A DNA stretch of 27,409 nt from Flavobacteriales bacterium UBA1694 (GCA_002319955.1 DCJS01000032.1:1-27409), one strand, 5' to 3'. Numbered from the stretch's first letter, positions 13,862-22,506 are shown. The notes: a model not told the origin generated them from the letters alone. Made by a program: numbers and translations.

Positions 13862-13908
13862 TTGCAATCTTCGTTTCTTAAAGAACTGCTTTTCTCTAAT
13901 TGCGAGTG

Positions 13909-13939
13909 CAAATATAACAAGGAATTTCATATTATCCAA
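13909..13939 (-). promoter_or_regulatory. Promoter of the tRNA-Ser/tRNA-Pro unit
   Basis: Minus strand: TTG at 13939-13937, 20 bp, then TATATTTG at 13916-13909, an exact TAnnTTTG. The predicted start is about 13904, some 43 bases before mature tRNA-Ser. The geometry mirrors that of the tRNA-Arg promoter. Confidence 0.85.
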
Positions 13940-13962
13940 GAATAATCACTTAATTTTTTTTG

Positions 13963-13970
13963 TACTTTTG
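13963..13970 (+). promoter_or_regulatory. -7 element for the amidase gene
   Basis: TACTTTTG (TAnnTTTG), preceded by a T-rich stretch but no TTG at the usual distance. It ends 29 bases before the ATG at 14000. Confidence 0.6.
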
Positions 13971-13999
13971 AAATCTAAAATCACTTAAAAACACTTATT

Positions 14000-15040
14000 A
14001 TGCGTAAAACATTCGGTATCATCGGATTAAGCTTTTTGGTTTTTTCTTGCGCGCCGCAAACGGCACAGAAAAAAAAACCAGAAATTCCCAAACCTACTAC
14101 TACGAGCACGACTAAGACCCCTGTCGCACCTCAAAAAGCGGCGAGCACAACGCCAGTGAAACCACAAGTGAAACGTCTAGGTGACTATGATTTTTTTACC
14201 GTGAATATAGCCGATGCGTCGAAAAATGACAATACCATCAGCCATGGGTCCATCGTCAGTGCAAATCCCTCTGGCTACACCATCGCAAAAACGTATTTTC
14301 CGTCCTTAGGACAAAATTATAGACAACGGTATATTATTCTTCATTATACGGCTCTTGATGACGAGCGGTCCGTTCGCGTTTTAACCACCCAGAGCGTGAG
14401 TTCTCATTATTTGGTCGGGGATCAGAATGATAAAGAAATTTACCAATTGGTGGATGAAAACAAACGGGCTTACCATGCGGGTATTAGTTCGTGGCGAGGG
14501 ATCGAAAACTTGAATGACACCTCAATTGGTATTGAAATTGTGAATCCGGGCTATACGACCGATTCAAGTGGAACACGAACCTTTTATGCGTATCCAGAGT
14601 GGCAATTTAGAAAAGTAGCCGCCTTAGTGAAGGATTTGGTGGATCGCTATCAAGTTCCACCCACAAACCTTTTAGGACATTCCGATATTTCGCCGACCAG
14701 AAAGCAGGATCCAGGACCCCAATTTCCATGGGAGAGACTCTATACGGAATACGGTGTTGGAATGTGGTACGACCAGGCCACAAAAGACCGGTTTTTAAAT
14801 GCGCCAGAGTCTCAAAATTTTGAATCCCAACTGTTAGATTCAACGTTTATCTTTAAATACCAGACCTACTTAAATCAGTTTGGTTATGGCCTTTTGAGGT
14901 CGGGTAATGTGGATAGTGCCACTCAAAAGACCATTGAAGCGTTTCAATACCGGTTTAGACCCCAGAACGCCAGTGGGGTGATGGATTTAGAAACCTGGGC
15001 TATTTTGCAAGCTTTATTAGAAAAATACCCGGCTAAATAA
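14000..15040 (+). CDS. AmiD-like lipoprotein N-acetylmuramoyl-L-alanine amidase with C-terminal peptidoglycan-binding domain
   Basis: This 346-residue protein starts with a lipoprotein signal peptide ending in LVFSC (lipidated C17), followed by a Lys/Pro/Thr-rich linker to about residue 60. The Amidase_2 domain (about 105-245) contains zinc ligands H115 (YIILHYTA), H227 and D237 (GHSDISPTRKQDPGP). E179 in GIEI and K235 match the catalytic pair of AmiD, and the H227-K235-D237 spacing is the same as in that enzyme. The C-terminal domain (about 270-343: GYGLLRSGNVDSATQKTIEAFQ) is a PG_binding_1 fold. It would cleave the muramic acid-L-alanine bond of peptidoglycan fragments at the outer membrane, serving wall recycling. 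It has its own promoter and terminator. Confidence 0.94.
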   Translation: MRKTFGIIGLSFLVFSCAPQTAQKKKPEIPKPTTTSTTKTPVAPQKAASTTPVKPQVKRLGDYDFFTVNIADASKNDNTISHGSIVSANPSGYTIAKTYFPSLGQNYRQRYIILHYTALDDERSVRVLTTQSVSSHYLVGDQNDKEIYQLVDENKRAYHAGISSWRGIENLNDTSIGIEIVNPGYTTDSSGTRTFYAYPEWQFRKVAALVKDLVDRYQVPPTNLLGHSDISPTRKQDPGPQFPWERLYTEYGVGMWYDQATKDRFLNAPESQNFESQLLDSTFIFKYQTYLNQFGYGLLRSGNVDSATQKTIEAFQYRFRPQNASGVMDLETWAILQALLEKYPAK

Positions 15041-15063
15041 TTCGAATTGAATTAGATACTTAC

Positions 15064-15091
15064 AACGCGCCTTAAACGGGCGCGTTTTTTT
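15064..15091 (+). terminator. Intrinsic terminator after the amidase gene
   Basis: AACGCGCC (15064-15071) pairs with GGCGCGTT (15079-15086) around a 7-base loop, followed by a T tract to 15091. The tract also supplies the TTTG of the aspA promoter. Confidence 0.88.
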
Positions 15092-15120
15092 GTTCAATCT
15101 GCCAAAAACACTTAACTTTC
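15089..15120 (+). promoter_or_regulatory. Promoter of the aspA operon
   Basis: TTTG at 15089-15092, 20 bp, then TAACTTTC at 15113-15120 (one mismatch to TAnnTTTG). The -33 box is built from the end of the preceding terminator T tract. The predicted start is about 15125, some 13 bases before the ATG at 15138. Confidence 0.6.
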
Positions 15121-15137
15121 CCTCAAATAATATACTG

Positions 15138-16538
15138 ATGGCACAATTTAGAAAAGAAAGCGATCTGTTAGGGGAACTCGAAGTTCCTTTGGACGCGTTT
15201 TATGGCGTCCAGACGCAAAGAGCACTAGAAAATTTTAATATTTCAGGTCAGAAATTATCCTCTTACCCACTTTTTATCCGGGCCTTAGCCTACGTGAAAA
15301 AAGCGGCTGCAAAAACGAATTACGAGCTTGGACTCCTAGATCAGGAGCTTTATAGTAAAATTATGGAGGCCTGTGACGAAATCGCAGCTGGAAAATACAA
15401 TGCGCATTTTCCCATTGATATGATTCAAGGTGGAGCGGGGACTTCGGTCAATATGAATGCAAACGAGGTGATCTCTAATATTGTTCTTGAAAAACTAGGA
15501 AAACCAAAAGGGAGCTATGAATTTTGTTCCCCGAACGACCATATTAATCTCTCGCAGTCTACGAATGATGCCTACCCAACGTCAATTAAACTCGCCTTAT
15601 TACAGAAGAACGAGCGTTTAATTTCAGCGCTTAAAAAGGCTATTGTTGCCTTTAGAGCAAAAGGACTTGAGTTCCACGATGTCATCAAAATGGGCAGAAC
15701 CCAACTTCAAGATGCGGTCCCAATGACTCTTGGTCAAGAGTTTGAAGCTTTTGCCGCGACACTAGAAGAAGATATCACAAAATTAAATGCGAACGCGAGA
15801 CTTTTCTTAGAAGTTAATATGGGGGCAACCGCCATTGGAACGGGGCTTAACGCGCCGGCTGGCTACGCGAACCTTTGCGCAAGAAACCTAGCTACAATCT
15901 CTGGCTACGCCATCGTATCGGCTAAAAACTTAGTAGAGGCTACGCCTGATACGGGAGCGTATGTGATCTATTCCTCAGCGATGAAGCGTCTGGCAGTGAA
16001 GCTCTCAAAAATATGCAACGATTTACGCCTATTATCTTCCGGACCTCGCGCAGGCCTCTTTGAAATCAATTTGCCTGCGGTTCAACCCGGCTCTTCAATA
16101 ATGCCTGGAAAGGTCAACCCAGTGATTCCAGAAGTTGTAAACCAAGTTTGTTACAAAGTCATTGGTAATGATCTTACAGTTACTTTTGCTGCAGAAGCTG
16201 GACAACTTCAGCTTAACGTAATGGAACCGGTGTTATGCCATTCTATTATGGAAAATATTCATTTTCTTACCAATGCGCTTGAGGCTTTAACCGAAAAATG
16301 TGTTGTAGGTATTACAGCCAACCGCGATGTTTGTTTAAACATGGTGAAACATAGCATTGGGATTGTGACGGCTTTAAATCCGTACATTGGGTATAAGACC
16401 TCCACAGAAATTGCAAAAGAAGCGTTAGAGACTGGGAAAAGTGTCTATGATTTAGTTTTAGAAAAAGAAATACTATCCCAAGAAAAACTTGACGAGATTC
16501 TAGATCCCAAAAACATGCTGGCCCCGCAAAAACTATGA
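15138..16538 (+). CDS. aspA: Aspartate ammonia-lyase
   Basis: This 466-residue protein belongs to the fumarase/aspartase superfamily and converts L-aspartate to fumarate and ammonia. Signatures include GTSVNMNANEVI (101-112), LSQSTNDAYPTS (138-149), GTGLNAP (234-240) and GSSIMPGKVNPVIPEVVNQ (318-336). The residues after the signature (VIPEVVNQVCYKVIGND) follow aspartase, not fumarase C. The frame is open from 15090, but that start would lie inside the promoter. ATG 15138 gives the conserved N-terminus (MAQFRKESDLLGELEVP) and the normal family length. Its stop overlaps the next gene's start (ATGA), so the downstream glycosyltransferase is translationally coupled to it. Confidence 0.94.
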   Translation: MAQFRKESDLLGELEVPLDAFYGVQTQRALENFNISGQKLSSYPLFIRALAYVKKAAAKTNYELGLLDQELYSKIMEACDEIAAGKYNAHFPIDMIQGGAGTSVNMNANEVISNIVLEKLGKPKGSYEFCSPNDHINLSQSTNDAYPTSIKLALLQKNERLISALKKAIVAFRAKGLEFHDVIKMGRTQLQDAVPMTLGQEFEAFAATLEEDITKLNANARLFLEVNMGATAIGTGLNAPAGYANLCARNLATISGYAIVSAKNLVEATPDTGAYVIYSSAMKRLAVKLSKICNDLRLLSSGPRAGLFEINLPAVQPGSSIMPGKVNPVIPEVVNQVCYKVIGNDLTVTFAAEAGQLQLNVMEPVLCHSIMENIHFLTNALEALTEKCVVGITANRDVCLNMVKHSIGIVTALNPYIGYKTSTEIAKEALETGKSVYDLVLEKEILSQEKLDEILDPKNMLAPQKL

Positions 16539-17425
16539 GTGTGAACTTCCTTATCGTGATGCCCACCCATAACGAAGAGCACTACCTTAGGTTTTCGCTT
16601 GAGTCGTTACTAAGGCAGAGTCATAAGGGGTTTAAACTAGTGGTGGTCAATGATGGGTCCACGGATTCTAGTGCGAAGATTACACAAAACTTCAGCGATC
16701 GGGATTCCCGCGTGCAGCTTATTAATTTGCCGAGTTCTTCGCACCAGCCCGGCGCAAAAGTGGTTCGAACGTTTTATAAAGGACTTGAATCGCAGGATTT
16801 AGACGCCTACGAGGTCGTGTGTAAATTTGATGCCGACATCATCTTTCCTGAAAATTACCTCTCGGCCTTAGCCCAGCAGTACGAGAAGGCCCCACGCGCG
16901 GGCATGGTCTCGGGGCTCGTGAGAATTGCCTCGAGGGACTTTGAGCCTGAGAAAGCCTTTGAATTTTCCGCGCAAGATGAGCGCTGGGAATTTGAAGCAA
17001 TTAGTTCAAAAGAGCACGTGCGGGGGCCCATTAAATCCTACCGCGTGAGTTGCTTTAATGCCATGGGAGGGCTACGCGAAACCTTAGGCTGGGATAATAT
17101 CGACAGCATGCTTGCCAAAAAAGCGGGTTTTGAAGTCACCACCTTAAAGGATTTATGGGTGAAGCACTTAAGACCTACCGCCAACCGCTATGAAGATCAG
17201 AAAGCCACAAAACTTGGAATTTACTTTTACAATATTGGATTAAGCCTCCCTTTGGCTATTATTTCCACTCTTAAGGCTTCAAGAGCAAAGGGGAGTGTAC
17301 GCAGCGTTTTTCTAACGCTTCAAAGCTTTCTGAGTCAATCGGGCCCAAGAAAATTATCGCTAGAGGAGCTTCGCTTCATTCGTCGCCTAAGATGGAAGGA
17401 AGTTTTTGCTAAATTTAAACTTTAA
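16535..17425 (+). CDS. Family 2 glycosyltransferase (GT-A fold)
   Basis: This 296-residue protein has the GT2 core: FLIVMPTHNEEHYL at the start, VVVNDGSTD (36-44) for nucleotide binding, and the DxD metal motif FDADIIF (D99, D101). The acceptor region is VSCFNAMGGLRETLGWDNIDSMLAKKAGF. The C-terminal 80 residues include a hydrophobic stretch (YFYNIGLSLPLAIISTL) that may associate with the membrane, then a basic tail. It starts inside the aspA stop codon (ATGA) and is followed 11 bases later by the amidohydrolase. It probably transfers a sugar during surface glycan assembly. The sugar and acceptor are unknown, and the pairing with aspartase has no obvious metabolic logic. Confidence 0.9.
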   Translation: MSVNFLIVMPTHNEEHYLRFSLESLLRQSHKGFKLVVVNDGSTDSSAKITQNFSDRDSRVQLINLPSSSHQPGAKVVRTFYKGLESQDLDAYEVVCKFDADIIFPENYLSALAQQYEKAPRAGMVSGLVRIASRDFEPEKAFEFSAQDERWEFEAISSKEHVRGPIKSYRVSCFNAMGGLRETLGWDNIDSMLAKKAGFEVTTLKDLWVKHLRPTANRYEDQKATKLGIYFYNIGLSLPLAIISTLKASRAKGSVRSVFLTLQSFLSQSGPRKLSLEELRFIRRLRWKEVFAKFKL

Positions 17426-17436
17426 AATCACACGCT

Positions 17437-19107
17437 ATGCCTAAATTTTTAATTGCCCTGAGTGCCCTGCTCGTTGTTTTGGGCTGTAAATCAGTCCCGA
17501 TGGAGTCCGCCGATTACATCCTTCATAATGCCAAAATTTATACAGTCAATGAGGGTTTTGATATAAAAGAGGCGATGGCGGTGAGAAATGGGAAAATAGT
17601 AGAAGTGGGAACGAGCAAAGCCATTCTAAAGCGCTATAAAGCAGCTCAAACTTACGATGCACTAGGGAAAACCGTTCTACCTGGACTTATTGATGCGCAC
17701 GCGCATTTCTACGGCTTTGGAAGCATGCTTCAAAATGCCGATTTATCCGGACTCGAGTCCTGGCAGGCGAGTTTAGAGGTCTTAAAGGAATTTTCAGTGA
17801 CGCATCCACAGGGCTGGCTTGTGGGACGCGGGTGGGATCAGAACCGCTGGCCAAATAAAGAGTTTCCGACCAAGAAAGAATTGGATTTGCTTTTTCCAGA
17901 GCGACCGGTGTATCTAACGCGGGTGGATGGCCACGCGGCAATTGTCAACCAAAAAGCACTGGAGCTTGCTGGGTATACCACGGAAACAAAAATTAGTGGA
18001 GGCGAGCTTTTGCAAGATAGGTTGGGCCTTACCGGTGTTTTAATTGACAATGCAAAAGACCAGATGGCCTTACTTTTACCCCCTGAGTCCGAGTCAAGCG
18101 TAAAGCAAATATTAAAACAGGCACAGCAGTATAGTTTTAAAGAAGGCCTTACCACAGTGGTGGATGCCGGTCTTGATTATCCTACCGTGGAGATTATAGA
18201 GGCGATGCAAAAAACAGATGATTTAAAAATCAACCTCCATGTGATGCTTTCGGATTCCGAGGCGAATTTTCAATGGCTTAAATCGCGTGGGGTGATTAAA
18301 ACAGACCGCCTGTTTGTCAATGGAATGAAATTTTATGCGGATGGAGCCTTGGGCTCTCGAGGCGCCTGCCTACTGCATCCATACAGCGATCAACCGACCA
18401 ATAGAGGCTTTTTGCTTTCCGATATAAGTCACTTTAAAAAAATGGCAGCTCTACTTAATAAAGAAGGCTTTCAAATGAATACCCATGCCATTGGTGACTC
18501 GGCAAACCGTGTTATATTAGAGGTTTATGCAAACGAATTAAAAGGCAAAAATGACCGCCGCTGGCGCATCGAGCACGCACAGGTGGTGTCGCCCTTTGAT
18601 TTTGGAACCTTTGGAAAGTACTCTATTGTGCCTTCGGTTCAGCCCACGCATGCCACCTCAGACATGCCTTGGGCGGAGTCCCGCCTTGGCGCCGAGCGAC
18701 TCGCGCATGCGTACGCCAATAAGGAACTATTGGACCAAAATGGCTGGCTCGTTCTAGGGACCGATTTTCCCGTGGAAGCCATTAGCCCAATGAAAACCTT
18801 CTATGCTGCTGTGGTGAGAAAAGACGCTTTAGGGTGGCCCTCCAGTGGTTTTCAAATGCAAAATGCGTTAAGCCGGGAGCAGGCCCTTAGGGGCATGACC
18901 ATTTGGGCGGCAAAAGGTAGTTTTCAAGAAAATGAAAAAGGCAGCTTAGAAGCGGGGAAATGGGCAGACTTTATTGTTTTAGATCAAAATTTAATGGAAG
19001 TTGAGCCTCGGGCTATCCTCGATACGAAAGTGCTTAAAACCTACGTGAAAGGCGAATTGGTGATGGATTATGAGACTTTGAAATCCAGTCTAAAAGCCTC
19101 AAAATAA
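17437..19107 (+). CDS. YtcJ-like lipoprotein amidohydrolase (Amidohydro_3)
   Basis: This 556-residue metallo-hydrolase has a lipoprotein signal ending in VVLGC (C17), so it is exported and membrane-anchored. The urease-type N-terminal beta domain (about 25-82) leads into VLPGLIDAHAHF with the H88-x-H90 metal pair. Further markers are GRGWDQNRWPNKEFPTK, TRVDGHAAIVNQKALELAG, NGMKFYADGALGSRGACL, NTHAIGDSANR, RIEHAQVV and VLGTDFPVE (late Asp), all typical of the YtcJ branch of the amidohydrolase superfamily. Substrates of YtcJ-type enzymes are mostly unknown, but amides or cyclic imides are plausible. It is third in the aspA-GT2-amidohydrolase-GT-like run. Confidence 0.92.
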   Translation: MPKFLIALSALLVVLGCKSVPMESADYILHNAKIYTVNEGFDIKEAMAVRNGKIVEVGTSKAILKRYKAAQTYDALGKTVLPGLIDAHAHFYGFGSMLQNADLSGLESWQASLEVLKEFSVTHPQGWLVGRGWDQNRWPNKEFPTKKELDLLFPERPVYLTRVDGHAAIVNQKALELAGYTTETKISGGELLQDRLGLTGVLIDNAKDQMALLLPPESESSVKQILKQAQQYSFKEGLTTVVDAGLDYPTVEIIEAMQKTDDLKINLHVMLSDSEANFQWLKSRGVIKTDRLFVNGMKFYADGALGSRGACLLHPYSDQPTNRGFLLSDISHFKKMAALLNKEGFQMNTHAIGDSANRVILEVYANELKGKNDRRWRIEHAQVVSPFDFGTFGKYSIVPSVQPTHATSDMPWAESRLGAERLAHAYANKELLDQNGWLVLGTDFPVEAISPMKTFYAAVVRKDALGWPSSGFQMQNALSREQALRGMTIWAAKGSFQENEKGSLEAGKWADFIVLDQNLMEVEPRAILDTKVLKTYVKGELVMDYETLKSSLKASK

Positions 19108-19127
19108 AAGGCGTAAAGTTTAGAGCG

Positions 19128-20195
19128 ATGAAAATAGCCTATATTGAACTCGATACGCACGGGGAAATTGCACGAAATTTCATGGACCTAACAAAGGACC
19201 AGGCAGGGATTCAAGTGGATTTTTATTTTTCAGCGCGTGTGCTCTCTTTTCTTGGTCTCAGTCCCTCGGCCGCGGTGCACCGAAGTGGTCCCGAGCTTCT
19301 TTGGGATCAGCTTCAAAATGGGCATTACGACCTAGTGCTTATTGGGACCGCCCATCGGTATTTCAATTTATTTCTAAAGGTTCAAAAGACCTTTCCCACC
19401 TATACACTTGTGCATAATTTGAATTTTTGTAGGCGCAGTGCGGAAAGCTTACTTGGGTCTGTTTTAAAAAAAGACGCGCGTTACCGCTTAAAATTACTAC
19501 TTAAGGAAGCATTACTTAAAGCGCCCAAAGTCTTTGATACCCCAGAGCGTCTACTTGTTCTAGATTCAGATTTGCAAAAAGGGGCCATTAAAAGTATGAA
19601 CCTTTTTTATACGAAAAGCCTGGAGTCCCCCGAAAATAGCAGTTTTTGTTTAGTTATTCCGGGAGAAGTTTCTCAAAAACGCCGGGATTACCGGGGCGTG
19701 CTTCGAAAACTAAAAGCGTTTGGCTCAGTAGGGCCCATTAAATCTGACTTATCCCTTGGTTTACGCCGTATTCACGTGGTCTTTTTAGGCCGCGCTCAGG
19801 GCCGAGAACTTAAGTGGCTAGAGTCCCTAAAACATTATTCAAACCTTGATGTTGAATTTTTCACCCATAAAGTCTCCGATTCTCATTTTGAAATGGTGCT
19901 CCAAAAGGCCGATCTAATTTGGTGTCCACTCCATAAAAAAACAAAATTCTTTAGTGGGGACGAGTCCTATGGGGAGACCAAGATGACGGGGGCCATTGGC
20001 GATGCGATAAAATTTAATAAGCCTATTGTGCTTCCAAGTTTTTATAAGAGCTCGTGCCCCTTGGTGCGCTCTGTGGATCTGCAGTCCCTTAGTACTTTGG
20101 ACTCTTTTACATCAGGGACAAATGTGGATCCTTCGTTTTATTCTAAAGCGGAAGTTTCCGAGCGCTTAAAGCGCTTTCTTTTAGACTTAATTTAA
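19128..20195 (+). CDS. Probable GT-B-fold glycosyltransferase-like protein of unknown specificity
   Basis: I do not recognise a specific family for this 355-residue protein. It opens with a Rossmann-like strand (MKIAYIELDTHGEIARNF), then HYDLVLIGTAHRYFNLFLKVQ and TYTLVHNLNFCRRS, as in the N-domain of GT-B enzymes. The C-terminal part has IHVVFLGRAQGRELKWLESL, then KADLIWCPLHKKTKFF and YGETKMTGAIGDAIKFNKPIVLPSFY, which resembles the donor-binding helix region of GT4-type enzymes. No signal peptide or membrane segment is visible. It follows the amidohydrolase by 20 bases on the same strand and meets the flippase gene head to head at its 3' end. A glycan role is inferred from these resemblances and neighbours. 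Confidence 0.5.
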   Translation: MKIAYIELDTHGEIARNFMDLTKDQAGIQVDFYFSARVLSFLGLSPSAAVHRSGPELLWDQLQNGHYDLVLIGTAHRYFNLFLKVQKTFPTYTLVHNLNFCRRSAESLLGSVLKKDARYRLKLLLKEALLKAPKVFDTPERLLVLDSDLQKGAIKSMNLFYTKSLESPENSSFCLVIPGEVSQKRRDYRGVLRKLKAFGSVGPIKSDLSLGLRRIHVVFLGRAQGRELKWLESLKHYSNLDVEFFTHKVSDSHFEMVLQKADLIWCPLHKKTKFFSGDESYGETKMTGAIGDAIKFNKPIVLPSFYKSSCPLVRSVDLQSLSTLDSFTSGTNVDPSFYSKAEVSERLKRFLLDLI

Positions 20196-20208
20196 ACCCA
20201 CTAGTTTC

Positions 20209-21687
20209 TTAGAACTTTAAAAGGCTTTTAAAGAAGCTCCAATTTAAGTATTTGTCAAGCGGATAGATGCCCATAAAATGGTTGCCTATGCCTACAACTG
20301 CAAGAACGACTAGGGGCTTGTAAAAGAGGTTTATTAGGGCGTAAGTGCTCTGAGGAAGAATGATCGATAGGGTGATTCCTAGGGTGCAAAGGATGGAGGT
20401 GTAGACCATTTCAATTGAAATAGGAAACACCTTAAATTTCCAATAGTTGAAGGCGATTTTAATGCCGTTAAAGAGCGTGAGCGAAATGGCAGTAGCAAGC
20501 GCAATTCCAATAATTCCCAAATCCGTGGTTTTTAGAAACACCAAATTTAATCCGATGGTCGTGAGGGCTAGAAAAAGCATGACCACGATGGTAAAGCGGT
20601 AGTATTTAGAAAGTGAGATAATGTGCCCGTTAAACCCCGTGGCTAAATCAAAAATCATCGCTGAGCCAAGAATCCAAATAACGGGTGAGGCCTCTCGAAG
20701 CGCCTCGCCATTGGCGATAAAATTCGTTAGGTGTGGGAAGCCAACCAAAATGCATGAAAACAGGACAGCACCTAGAAAGAACAGTCCTAACGAGGTTCGT
20801 TTATGAAAGGTGTTGAGGCCTTCAAAATCATTGGCTTCAATGGCTTTGTTTATAAGGGGCGCGGAAATATTAAACAGACCCATTTGCGGAATCATGATGA
20901 ATGATAGCACAGAGAGCATAATGCTATAGGCCCCATTTTCTTCAAAAGAAAGGAATTCGCCAATCATGAAATTATCGACCCGAAAGGCAATGTAATTGCC
21001 GATGTTGCCCAAAAAGCCAAATAAACTATAGCCTAGCACCGTCTTATAAAAGCCGTCTTTCTTTAGGTAGGAGGTGCTAAAATCTGGTTTAAGTTTCTCA
21101 AGAGAATTGGCGTAAAGGCCGTATCCAACAAGCGCTAAAAAGAACATGCCGATAAGGAATCCAAAGGAGCCCTGCCCACTCACGCCTAAAAAGACAAAAA
21201 GGCAAAAAGTGCCTAAGTTGGCTAATTTTGGAACGAGATTCTCAAAGATGTTAGGAACCACAATGCGCTTAAAATTCGATATGTATTTATTAAGCACCGC
21301 GCTAAGGGCTAAAATAAGAATTAGCGGTAATACCAAGTATTTAAGTTGGTAGAGTTTGGCGTCTTTAAACTGGGGAAAGAAGTGAAAAAACAGAAAGAAA
21401 AGGATAATGAAAATGCAAAAATTGACCAGAACCCCGAGAAGAGAAAGCGTGAGGAAATTTTGATGTTTTCCGTCTTTTTGGGTTTTGATAAAGAATTTTA
21501 CATTTGAAAATGAGAGTCCGAAAACCACGATGGGGAGCATCATTTCAGCGGCAGGCAAAATGTAGCGAAGCTTTCCATAGAACACCATGTCTTGGGGAAA
21601 CACAAAAAGGGCTGAGAGCGTGCCCAGCAAAAATCCAAAATACCCTATTAGCGAGTACTTAAACCCTTGTCGCGATACTACATTCAT
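20209..21687 (-). CDS. Polysaccharide flippase (Wzx/MATE-like, MOP superfamily)
   Basis: This 492-residue integral membrane protein has about 12-14 hydrophobic helices spread along its length, starting with FKYSLIGYFGFLLGTLSALFVF. The central DNFMIGEFLSFEENGAYSIMLSVLSF segment is typical of Wzx-type lipid-linked oligosaccharide flippases. These export undecaprenyl-linked glycan units across the inner membrane for O-antigen, capsule or exopolysaccharide. Its ATG overlaps the stop of the upstream FkbM methyltransferase (ATGA), implying coupled translation. No Wzy polymerase or initiating transferase is in the window. It is convergent with the GT-like gene with only 13 bases between stop codons and no evident terminator. 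Confidence 0.87.
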   Translation of the reverse strand: MNVVSRQGFKYSLIGYFGFLLGTLSALFVFPQDMVFYGKLRYILPAAEMMLPIVVFGLSFSNVKFFIKTQKDGKHQNFLTLSLLGVLVNFCIFIILFFLFFHFFPQFKDAKLYQLKYLVLPLILILALSAVLNKYISNFKRIVVPNIFENLVPKLANLGTFCLFVFLGVSGQGSFGFLIGMFFLALVGYGLYANSLEKLKPDFSTSYLKKDGFYKTVLGYSLFGFLGNIGNYIAFRVDNFMIGEFLSFEENGAYSIMLSVLSFIMIPQMGLFNISAPLINKAIEANDFEGLNTFHKRTSLGLFFLGAVLFSCILVGFPHLTNFIANGEALREASPVIWILGSAMIFDLATGFNGHIISLSKYYRFTIVVMLFLALTTIGLNLVFLKTTDLGIIGIALATAISLTLFNGIKIAFNYWKFKVFPISIEMVYTSILCTLGITLSIILPQSTYALINLFYKPLVVLAVVGIGNHFMGIYPLDKYLNWSFFKSLLKF

Positions 21688-22478
21688 TTTTCAGGCACAA
21701 AGATAATGTTATTAATATAGTGGCGCTGATCTTTAAGATCATCCTTTGTTTGGAATTCGAAGAATTGGCGCTCGAGCCTTTCTAACTTCAAGGTTTCACG
21801 CTTTACGTAATAGGCTTTGTACCCCCAGGAGCAGACCTGTTCAATCAGGGGCCACACAGGGGCCTGATGATGCCTTTGTTCAATTTCAACAAGAAGGGTT
21901 GGTTTAAGACGCGCAATGGTTTTTTTGGCCCCCTCCAGGGTCTTGGCCTCATGGCCTTCCACATCAATTTTAATATAATCGAGTCGTGTGAAATGCTCAA
22001 TAGGCGCCCAGTCGTCTAAACGGATTGTCTTTACTTTTTGGTGTCTGCTTTTTCTCTCTCCCTCTTCTCTTTGGGCGGTTTGAAGGGTGCCACGCGATTT
22101 TAAGGCGGCGCCCTGAATCACAGGAACTTTGAAATCGGCCACACGGTTCTGATCAGAAAGGGCCAGGGGGTAAATTTTAAGATTTGGAAAAATTCGTTTT
22201 AAACGGCGGTAGAGCGATTGGTTTGGTTCAAAACCGTAAAGGTTTTCTGGCCGCACGGCTTTTTCAAGTAAATATAAATAGGCCCCCACGTTAGAGCCCA
22301 CATCAAGTACAACGTCGTTTTTATCAAGCCTAGTGGCGAGCCAAAGAAGTTCGGGTTCTACATGCCGCTCTAATACGTTTGAGGCATTAAGAGACTCTAG
22401 CTTCTTGAAAAACCGCACCTTATAAAGTTTTGGAGCGACGTAGGATAATAATTCGGCCAGTTGACTGTATAGCGACAT
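21684..22478 (-). CDS. FkbM family methyltransferase
   Basis: This 264-residue SAM-dependent methyltransferase has the FkbM pattern: VVLDVGSNVGAYLYLLEK (motif I, about 56-73), LYGFEPNQSLYRRLK, then KIYPLALSDQ, and the late IKIDVEGHEAKTLEGAKKTI with LLVEIEQRH. FkbM enzymes methylate hydroxyls on polyketides or sugars. Beside a flippase the likely role is O-methylation of a surface glycan. It begins with a helical stretch and has no signal peptide. It is the first gene of a two-gene unit with the flippase, joined by ATGA. A TAnnTTTG element lies about 20 bases upstream of the start. Confidence 0.9.
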   Translation of the reverse strand: MSLYSQLAELLSYVAPKLYKVRFFKKLESLNASNVLERHVEPELLWLATRLDKNDVVLDVGSNVGAYLYLLEKAVRPENLYGFEPNQSLYRRLKRIFPNLKIYPLALSDQNRVADFKVPVIQGAALKSRGTLQTAQREEGERKSRHQKVKTIRLDDWAPIEHFTRLDYIKIDVEGHEAKTLEGAKKTIARLKPTLLVEIEQRHHQAPVWPLIEQVCSWGYKAYYVKRETLKLERLERQFFEFQTKDDLKDQRHYINNIIFVPEK

Positions 22479-22498
22479 AGAGCTTCAGGTTCAAGTGA

Positions 22499-22506
22499 CA
22501 AAGATA
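22499..22506 (-). promoter_or_regulatory. -7 element for the FkbM-flippase unit
   Basis: Minus-strand TATCTTTG (TAnnTTTG) ends 20 bases before the ATG at 22478. The -33 position has TTTAA, not TTTG. Confidence 0.55.

Noticed and set aside
13748..13988. Open frames on both strands across the tRNA-Ser/Pro region
   Set aside because: They read through tRNA genes; such translations are common false ORFs.
20214..20240. CTTTAAAAG/CTTTTAAAG inverted repeat at the end of the flippase gene as a terminator
   Set aside because: The arms are separated by one base, so no RNA hairpin loop of normal size can form. It encodes the last residues of the protein and has no T tract.
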